From: an uncultured bacterium
Lineage (GTDB): Bacteria; Muiribacteriota; Ozemobacteria; Ozemobacterales; Ozemobacteraceae
DNA: 64,000 bases
Assembly (NCBI GenBank): GCA_937949615.1
Contig: CALEDQ010000008.1
Location: 124,001 to 188,000, forward strand
Direction: 5' to 3'
This document shows, piece after piece, positions 58,630-64,000 of this stretch. Each line of letters starts with the position of its first letter. Within the stretch, counting starts at the first letter, position 1. The position numbers and the translations under genes are program-made. The notes beneath the pieces are model-generated. The model was not told where the DNA came from, did not search any database, and saw only the letters and a program-made list of their open reading frames with translations.

Positions 58630-59592
58630 ATGACGAAAAAATCTGCCTGCTTATTAACCGGCCTGTTATTAGCTGTTTCAATAACCGGAATCGACGCAGG
58701 AGAGATTCATTCGGCATGTATACTAACCCCTGACGCGGCCAAAGTGGCAGAAATACTTAAAGCCGGCCGCGAAAAAATCGACGATCTCGATGAAACCGGG
58801 CACTCGGCCATGCATTTTGCCGCCCGCTACGGCTTCAATGATTGCCTCGAAGTAATGTTCAGTTACGGGGCTTCCCCTGATATTGCCAGTCGCGACGGCG
58901 AACCCCCTGCGTTTGAAGCCGCCCGTAACGGGCATCTGCAAACCCTTAAATTTCTTGAAAGCAAAGGGGCAAATCTGGCTTTCCGCAACCCCAAAAATAA
59001 CCGGGGCCTGCTGCATGCCGCGGCGGTCGAGTCACAGGTCGAGGTTATGGATTACCTTCTGAAAAAAGGCTTCTCATCTTCTGATCGCGACAAGAACGAC
59101 GACACTCCCCTTTACATGGTAGCTCTCGGCAGCTACGACGACAGCCAGAAACAGGTGGAGGCCGCCAGACTTCTGCTCAAAAGCGGCGCAAAAGTCGATG
59201 AAGCCTCCAGCGGCGGCACCACCCCGTTGATAATGGCATGTGGCAACAAAAACCTCAGCTTCATCAGATTTCTGCTCGAAAACGGCGCCAACGTCAACTG
59301 GCGCGACAATGACGGCGGAACCGCCCTGCATTTCGCCTGCCTGACCGATAACGGCGAAGTAATCAAATTGCTGATCAGTCATGGCGCCCAGGTCAATATG
59401 CCTGACAATAACTACTGGCTGCCGATTCATTCTGTTGCAGCGCAGGGCAATGTTGCCCTTGCCGAAATACTGTTCAAAGCCGGCGCGAAACTGGATGTGC
59501 TTACGCACAAAGGGCTCAGCCCCCTGCACCTGGCACGCAAGCGCAACCATCTGGAAATGATCGACTTTCTTCAGAAACACCTTAATAAATAA
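58630..59592 (+). CDS. Secreted ankyrin-repeat protein
   Basis: A 320-residue protein with a signal peptide (about 1-23) and at least seven ankyrin repeats from about residue 50 to the end ('GHSAMHFAARYGFNDCLEVM', 'GTTPLIMACGNKNLSFIRFL', 'GGTALHFACLTDNGEVIKLL', 'GLSPLHLARKRNHLEMIDFL'). Ankyrin arrays bind other proteins. It lies 11 bases after the nucleotidyltransferase stop with an AAGGGG site and is probably in the same transcript. It is exported, so its partner is in the envelope or outside. No catalytic domain. Confidence 0.9.
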   Translation: MTKKSACLLTGLLLAVSITGIDAGEIHSACILTPDAAKVAEILKAGREKIDDLDETGHSAMHFAARYGFNDCLEVMFSYGASPDIASRDGEPPAFEAARNGHLQTLKFLESKGANLAFRNPKNNRGLLHAAAVESQVEVMDYLLKKGFSSSDRDKNDDTPLYMVALGSYDDSQKQVEAARLLLKSGAKVDEASSGGTTPLIMACGNKNLSFIRFLLENGANVNWRDNDGGTALHFACLTDNGEVIKLLISHGAQVNMPDNNYWLPIHSVAAQGNVALAEILFKAGAKLDVLTHKGLSPLHLARKRNHLEMIDFLQKHLNK

Positions 59593-59846
59593 GTTTCAAA
59601 CCAGCACTTTCCATATTTTTTGTAACAGAACAAATTATCAGCGCTCTTCAGAAGCCGGGCGTTGGATATCCCGTTATTTTTTTCGGGCTGTTTAATAGCT
59701 TTTAAAGCTTCTGTATTCTTCCAGCCGCCTTGAATAAGACCCAAACCCCGCATGTGCATTTTTTCACATACCTATGTTACTTTTTTCACTTATCTGCGTA
59801 TTACAAATGTCTTACAAAAAAAATAATTTCAGGGGTATTGAAGACA
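59593..59846 (+). other. Noncoding region before the hydrogenase-like transducer
   Basis: No gene is supported. AT-rich, with a GGATATCC palindrome at 59665-59672 and a weak CCCG/CGGG hairpin with T-run near 59675-59694 that may terminate the ankyrin transcript. No confident promoter was found. Confidence 0.45.
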
Positions 59847-61829
59847 ATGGCTAAAAAGCTTGCAAGAGTGGTTGAAGTTGACAAAGACAAATGCGTAAAC
59901 TGTCACGCCTGTATCAGAGCCTGCCCGGTGCATTTCTGCAACGATGGCAGCGGTGATCACGTTAAAATCAATGACGAAATGTGCATTGGCTGCGGCGAAT
60001 GCATCAAGGCCTGCACGCATGCAGCTCGCCTGCCGATCGACGATTTTTCCAGATTCATGCAGGATCTGAAAAACAGGAAAAGGATTATCGCCGTCGTCGC
60101 CCCGGCCGTAGCTGCCCGCTTTCCCAATGAATATCTCAACCTGAACGGCTGGCTGAAATCACTCGGGGTCGAGGCTTTTTTCGACGTCTCGTTCGGCGCC
60201 GAACTTACAGTGCAGTCTTATCTTGACCACATAACCAGCAACAAGCCTGAATGTGTTATCGCCCAGCCCTGCCCGGCAGTGGTAAATTATATTCAGATCT
60301 ATCACCCCGAACTTATTCCGCACCTGGCGCCCGCTGACAGCCCCATGCTGCACACCGTGCGCATGATCAGAGAGTATTACAAAGACTATGCCTCGGCAGC
60401 GATCGCCATAATTTCTCCCTGCATGGCCAAACGCAGAGAATTTGACGAAACCGGGCTCGGCGATTACAACGTCACCATCGGAGCCATTCAAAATTATCTC
60501 AGGGAAAAAAATGTCAGGCTTTCAGCTTTTCCGCAGGTGGATTACAGCAATCCGCCGGCAGAACGTGCGGTGCTGTTTTCAACCCCCGGTGGCCTGCTGC
60601 AGACCGTCAAACGCTGGGTCCCCGAAGCAGCAGACTTCACACGAAAAATCGAAGGGCCAAAAACTGTCTATCACTACCTCGACCATCTTAAAAACTCGAT
60701 AAAAAAGGGCGTAGCACCAAAGCTTGTCGACTGCCTCAATTGTGAAGCCGGCTGCAACGGCGGCACCGCTGTCGGCGGCTCGATCAGTGACGAAATACCG
60801 CTCGATGAACTTGAATACAACATAGAGCAGCGAAATAAGCAGATGCGCGAAAGATACAAAGCAGCCGGACCTTTTTCTGAGACAAGGAGCCGCAGAAAAA
60901 TCGAGAGTCTGGTGAAAAAATACTGGAAACCCGGTCTTTATGACAGAAAATATCAGGATCTGCATGAAAATAACCGCGTCTCGAAACTATCGAATCAAGA
61001 ACTGCAGCAGCAGTATAAAAAACTCAACAAATTTTCAGAAAAAGATTTCTATGATTGCGGAGCCTGCGGTTATGCAACCTGCGAGCAGATGGCAACAGCC
61101 ATGAAACACGATCTTGCCAGACCAACCCAGTGTTACCACTACACCCAGGACCATCTTAAAGAAATTGCCGAATCATTCGAGCAGAGTATCAGCGACCTGG
61201 CAGCCAACTTTGAAGAAATCAGCGCCACGGTTACCCAGATTCACAATCACTCGAAGTCTGTAGCTGAACTGGCAGATGCAGCAAGCTCGAACGCTATTTC
61301 AATGGCGACCAATTCTGAAAACGGGCGGCGGGCAGTCGATAAAATTCAGAATGCCATCACCGACATTCAGTCTTCAAGCAATCAGACGGGTAAAATTTTA
61401 AAAGACATCGATGGAATAGCTTTTCAGACTAATCTGCTGGCTCTGAATGCGGCAGTCGAAGCCGCCAGAGCCGGACGCCATGGCAAAGGCTTTGCAGTTG
61501 TGGCTGACGAAGTAAGAAATCTTGCCGGTAGAAGCGCAAAAGCCGCCAAAGAAACCGAAATTCTCGTTCTGGATATGATTAAAAATGGTGATATCTGTCA
61601 CCAGGTTGCCGTAGAAACCAAAGAGATGTTCGAAACCCTCGTCAGCCTTGTAAACAAAGCCTCGTCATTTTCACAGGATATTTTCAAAAGTACTCAGGAA
61701 CAGACTTCCGAAATTGGTGAAATCAATTTGGCCCTGCAGTCCACCAGCGAAAGCGTTCAGCAGAAAGCCGTTCATGCCGCTGAAATCAAAGCCAAGATTT
61801 TGACCGAAAGTGGTCACCGGCTCGATTGA
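59847..61829 (+). CDS. Soluble [FeFe]-hydrogenase-like chemotaxis transducer
   Basis: The 660-residue protein has no membrane helix. Two [4Fe-4S] ferredoxin motifs (Cys16/19/22/26 and Cys46/49/52/56) are followed by an [FeFe]-hydrogenase large-subunit domain (about 70-340). Cys142 (AQPCPAV), Cys192 (SPCMAKR), Cys299 and Cys303 (NCEAGC) correspond to the four H-cluster cysteines, but TSCCP is changed so the proton-transfer Cys is Pro. A CxxCxxxxC Fe-S domain lies at about 403-420 and a methyl-accepting signalling domain at about 430-660, including the hairpin 'IAFQTNLLALNAAVEAARAG'. It probably senses redox or hydrogen and signals to CheA. The ATG at 59847 is used; an AGGGG site is upstream. 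Upstream in-frame codons lack support. Confidence 0.9.
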   Translation: MAKKLARVVEVDKDKCVNCHACIRACPVHFCNDGSGDHVKINDEMCIGCGECIKACTHAARLPIDDFSRFMQDLKNRKRIIAVVAPAVAARFPNEYLNLNGWLKSLGVEAFFDVSFGAELTVQSYLDHITSNKPECVIAQPCPAVVNYIQIYHPELIPHLAPADSPMLHTVRMIREYYKDYASAAIAIISPCMAKRREFDETGLGDYNVTIGAIQNYLREKNVRLSAFPQVDYSNPPAERAVLFSTPGGLLQTVKRWVPEAADFTRKIEGPKTVYHYLDHLKNSIKKGVAPKLVDCLNCEAGCNGGTAVGGSISDEIPLDELEYNIEQRNKQMRERYKAAGPFSETRSRRKIESLVKKYWKPGLYDRKYQDLHENNRVSKLSNQELQQQYKKLNKFSEKDFYDCGACGYATCEQMATAMKHDLARPTQCYHYTQDHLKEIAESFEQSISDLAANFEEISATVTQIHNHSKSVAELADAASSNAISMATNSENGRRAVDKIQNAITDIQSSSNQTGKILKDIDGIAFQTNLLALNAAVEAARAGRHGKGFAVVADEVRNLAGRSAKAAKETEILVLDMIKNGDICHQVAVETKEMFETLVSLVNKASSFSQDIFKSTQEQTSEIGEINLALQSTSESVQQKAVHAAEIKAKILTESGHRLD

Positions 61830-61834
61830 TTTAA

Positions 61835-61864
61835 ACCCGGCGGCAGCACTTACTGCTGCCGGGT
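61835..61864 (+). terminator. Terminator after the transducer gene
   Basis: GGCAGCA/TGCTGCC (7 bp) continues through a 3-base bulge into ACCC/GGGT; no long T-run follows. It lies 6 bases after the stop codon. Confidence 0.6.
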
Positions 61865-61925
61865 GCTTCAAATTTATGTTATCATCAGCCGTTCTGAGTT
61901 TAACTTTGCATAAAGGTTGCATTGA

Positions 61926-62684
61926 ATGGCTTTCGAAATGCTTGGCTTTCTCTTTCTCGCCGCCTGTATCGCCGGTTTTATCGACACCCTGGCTGGCGGT
62001 GGCGGCCTGATTACGATTCCGGCACTTATTTTGAGCGGCATTCCGCCACATGCCGCCCTCGGTACCAACAAGCTGCAGAGCTCTATCGGCAGCGGTACTG
62101 CGACCTTTATCATGTTCAAAAAGCGAAAGGTCAGCTGGGCAGACGTAAAATTTCTGATGCTGGCAGCTTTTGTCGGCTCGCTTGCCGGTACCGTCGCCGT
62201 GCAGTTTATCGATGCAAAAATACTGGGGTTCATTATCCCTGGGGTTCTCGTAATTATTGCTGCTTATTTTCTGCTGGCTCCGACCCCATCAGAACTAAAC
62301 AATCAGCCACGCATGTCGCCGCAGCTGTATCAACGGCTGCTGGTGCCGGCAATCGGCTGGTATGACGGCATGTTTGGCCCCGGAACCGGCTCATTTTTTG
62401 CCCTGGCAGGCGTTTCGCTCAGAGGGCACGGCATGATCGACGCCACCATAATCGCCAAAACTCTTAATTTTGCCACTAATATCGCCAGCCTCGCGGTTTT
62501 TCTCATTGCCGGAAAAGTTGTCTGGCTCGCCGGCCTGACGATGATGGCCGGGCAGCTGATCGGTGCGGCCGGCGGCTCTTATTGCCTGCTGCGCATCAAT
62601 CCGCGCTACCTGCGACTTCTGGTCGTACTGATGTGCCTCGGCATGCTGGCGCGTTATGCCGTGGCCAGTGGCTGGTTCAGCTGA
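61926..62684 (+). CDS. TSUP family (TauE/SafE) membrane permease
   Basis: A 252-residue protein with about eight hydrophobic helices and the two halves of the TSUP fold, each carrying a Gly-rich stretch ('AGGGGLITIPALILSGIPPHAALGTNK' region and 'GMFGPGTGSFFALAGVSL'). The family includes exporters or importers of sulfite, sulfonates and similar anions. The substrate here cannot be said. It has an AAGG-type ribosome site and 96 bases from the transducer gene with a terminator between, so it may be separately transcribed. Convergent with the SH3b gene 12 bases away. Confidence 0.88.
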   Translation: MAFEMLGFLFLAACIAGFIDTLAGGGGLITIPALILSGIPPHAALGTNKLQSSIGSGTATFIMFKKRKVSWADVKFLMLAAFVGSLAGTVAVQFIDAKILGFIIPGVLVIIAAYFLLAPTPSELNNQPRMSPQLYQRLLVPAIGWYDGMFGPGTGSFFALAGVSLRGHGMIDATIIAKTLNFATNIASLAVFLIAGKVVWLAGLTMMAGQLIGAAGGSYCLLRINPRYLRLLVVLMCLGMLARYAVASGWFS

Positions 62685-62695
62685 AACTGAAGAGC

Positions 62696-63685
62696 TCAGT
62701 TTTTGCTGTCAGCCGCTCCATCAGCATTTTCTTCATCTCCGCCACCATCTTTTCCTGATTTGCCAGCCTCGTCATTTCCCTGGCCGGAGGGTACAACCGG
62801 CAGAGCGGTCTCGACAGGCTTGCCGGCTTCCCAGGCTTTCCCGCTCCAGGTATAAAGAGTTTCGACTTTTTTTGCAGAGGCTGCCACGCCATTTTCACTG
62901 TCTGCTTCTTCACTGGTGGTGGTCCGCAAAAGCAGAGATTTTTCTCCCAGCCCTTCATCGCCCGGAAACACAAACACGGATTCGACATGAAAAACTCCGG
63001 CCTCAGAAACCTCTTCAGCCCTGGGGCCTGTTATAATTTCCCGGCCGTTCCAGAAAAACAGCAGGTTGCCGCGCGTGTAGCCGCAGGCATCGTAACCGCA
63101 GAAAATCTGAAAAACCCGCCTGATATCCTGAGTTCCTTTCCAGGGGAGCTCTTCGATCTTTGCGTTATAACCGTAATTATTTTCTTGGTTCATCAGAGTG
63201 GCAATCCACTTGAATGGAGCCCTCGCAACTATCTGCCCTTCAGAAAGCACGCGGCACTCACCGGCAAAATTGAAATCAGCAAGCCCGGTAATACCTGCAA
63301 CCAGCGCCAGCTTTTTCCCCGAGTCTTCAAAATCGATCGCAACTATCGAAAGCAGGCCACCCCAGACATACCCTTCAACAGATGGCCGGGCCGCAGATTT
63401 AACCTTATACCACGGGGCCGAAAACCCCGATGCCGTATAATTGCCGACCGGTTCACCAAGCACCGTCAACTCTGAACCAATCGGAAGCATCGCGACGACA
63501 TTGGCATTTGTCGACGGCTCGGAGCGCAGATTAACCCGATCAGAAAACAGTCTGACAACCGCATCGGGAATGAACCTGCCATATTGGTAAATCTGCCCGT
63601 CTGCGTCGGCCGCCGGGCAGATAAACAGAGTTACAATTGTCAGAATTATGAGAGCAGCGTTCTGCAAAAAGCCGGGGCGAATCAT
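62696..63685 (-). CDS. Secreted SH3b-domain protein, 329 residues
   Basis: A signal peptide (about 1-28, 'AADADG') precedes a bacterial SH3-type domain ('VNLRSEPSTNANVVAMLPIGSELTV' region, about 50-105), an unrecognised beta-rich part with a Cys pair ('FCGYDACGY'), and a disordered Gly/Glu/Asp-rich tail. SH3b domains usually bind cell-wall or polysaccharide ligands. The ATG at 63685 with AGGAG upstream is preferred over an in-frame ATG 21 bases earlier. Confidence 0.8.
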   Translation of the reverse strand: MIRPGFLQNAALIILTIVTLFICPAADADGQIYQYGRFIPDAVVRLFSDRVNLRSEPSTNANVVAMLPIGSELTVLGEPVGNYTASGFSAPWYKVKSAARPSVEGYVWGGLLSIVAIDFEDSGKKLALVAGITGLADFNFAGECRVLSEGQIVARAPFKWIATLMNQENNYGYNAKIEELPWKGTQDIRRVFQIFCGYDACGYTRGNLLFFWNGREIITGPRAEEVSEAGVFHVESVFVFPGDEGLGEKSLLLRTTTSEEADSENGVAASAKKVETLYTWSGKAWEAGKPVETALPVVPSGQGNDEAGKSGKDGGGDEENADGAADSKN

Positions 63686-63772
63686 TGGTATTTCTCCTCT
63701 ATACATCGGTGGATTCTTCTGTATTCTCAGATGGGCTGCAATACAATTGCACTATACCGCTTTTCAGGTCTG

Positions 63773-63800
63773 TTGTTTTCGAAACGGTACATGATAAAAT
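63773..63800 (+). promoter_or_regulatory. Promoter of the right-edge gene
   Basis: TTGTTT (63773-63778), a 16-base spacer and TAAAAT (63795-63800) lie 33 bases before the ATG at 63833. Confidence 0.5.
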
Positions 63801-63832
63801 ATACCACAGCAGGATTTTTAAAAGGACCACTC

Positions 63833-64000
63833 ATGCAAACTTCAGTAAAAGAACAATTTTTGCCTGGGTTTAGAATTTCGCTTGTCGATGCTCTCGTTCT
63901 AATGGCAGGAACTGCCGGCTCAGCGACTCTGACGGCAGAAAGCCCGGGCGCCGCGGTTCTGGTCGCCATGCCGGTTCTGCATTTTTTCCTGTTCTGCAAC
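63833..64000 (+). CDS. Start of a membrane protein gene cut by the window edge
   Basis: An ATG nine bases after AAAGGA opens a frame that runs off the right edge (56 codons). The visible part is hydrophobic and Ala/Gly/Leu-rich after about residue 10 ('LVDALVLMAGTAGSATL', 'VLVAMPVLHFFLF'), so the product probably has membrane helices. No family can be named from this piece. Confidence 0.6.
   Translation, partial: MQTSVKEQFLPGFRISLVDALVLMAGTAGSATLTAESPGAAVLVAMPVLHFFLFCN

Noticed and set aside
1..64000. CRISPR arrays, insertion sequences, prophage genes, rRNA and tRNA genes
   Set aside because: No evenly spaced repeat clusters, transposase or phage proteins, or RNA genes were found in either strand.

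Overview
The window is a gene-dense bacterial chromosome segment of moderate GC content. It holds 44 protein genes, two of them cut by the window edges, on both strands in short operons. Sec signal peptides, a secretin-type STN-domain protein, an M48 protease and many polytopic sensors suggest a diderm cell. Three genes carrying four class III nucleotide cyclase domains, a pilin-like module ending in a Cys-x-x-His-Gly motif, and several large secreted proteins I cannot place suggest a deep-branching, little-studied lineage. A Candidatus Riflebacteria-like bacterium is my low-confidence guess. I see no rRNA, tRNA, CRISPR array, prophage or insertion sequence.

Layout. 1-4.0 kb: a CHASE/PAS sensor running off the left edge, and a nucleoside phosphorylase. 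4.1-8.0 kb: a 45-codon ORF, a hairpin, and a heterodimeric ABC exporter with one degenerate ATP site. 8.1-11.9 kb: DUF1015 protein, ferredoxin, pyridoxamine kinase family protein, HAD phosphatase and a P-loop NTPase. 11.9-17.8 kb: a very large membrane protein with two sensor-HAMP-cyclase halves whose catalytic residues are divided between the two cyclase domains. 17.9-20.1 kb: TetR regulator, iron-sulfur flavoprotein, methyltransferase. 20.1-24.8 kb: structured intergenic element, two-component system, STN-domain protein. 24.9-31.3 kb (minus): ettA followed by three secreted proteins of unknown function. 31.3-31.7 kb: a second copy of the intergenic repeat and a possible small RNA. 31.7-39.4 kb (minus): VIT/VWA protein, two small genes, and a TPR-like membrane protein with a long acidic tail. 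39.5-45.1 kb: cyclase, polytopic membrane protein, second ABC-F protein. 45.2-49.2 kb: Cys-rich small protein, an Ogt-AlkA fusion, a J-like protein, and the pilin-like fusion. 49.3-52.5 kb: GlgM-GlgE maltosyltransferase pathway. 52.5-59.6 kb: M48 protease, receiver-cyclase, hybrid kinase, nucleotidyltransferase, ankyrin protein. 59.8-64 kb: a soluble [FeFe]-hydrogenase-like chemotaxis transducer, a TSUP permease, an SH3b protein and a truncated ORF.

Signalling dominates. There are two phosphorelay systems (20.5 and 54 kb), cyclases that would make cAMP, and cytosolic and membrane sensors. The strongest observations are the tandem cyclase with a split active site (resembling the C1/C2 arrangement of animal transmembrane adenylyl cyclases), a shared TGAA-N7-TTCA operator before the TetR gene and its neighbour, three 11-bp operator repeats between a response regulator and its likely target, and a dispersed intergenic element next to promoters and hairpins.
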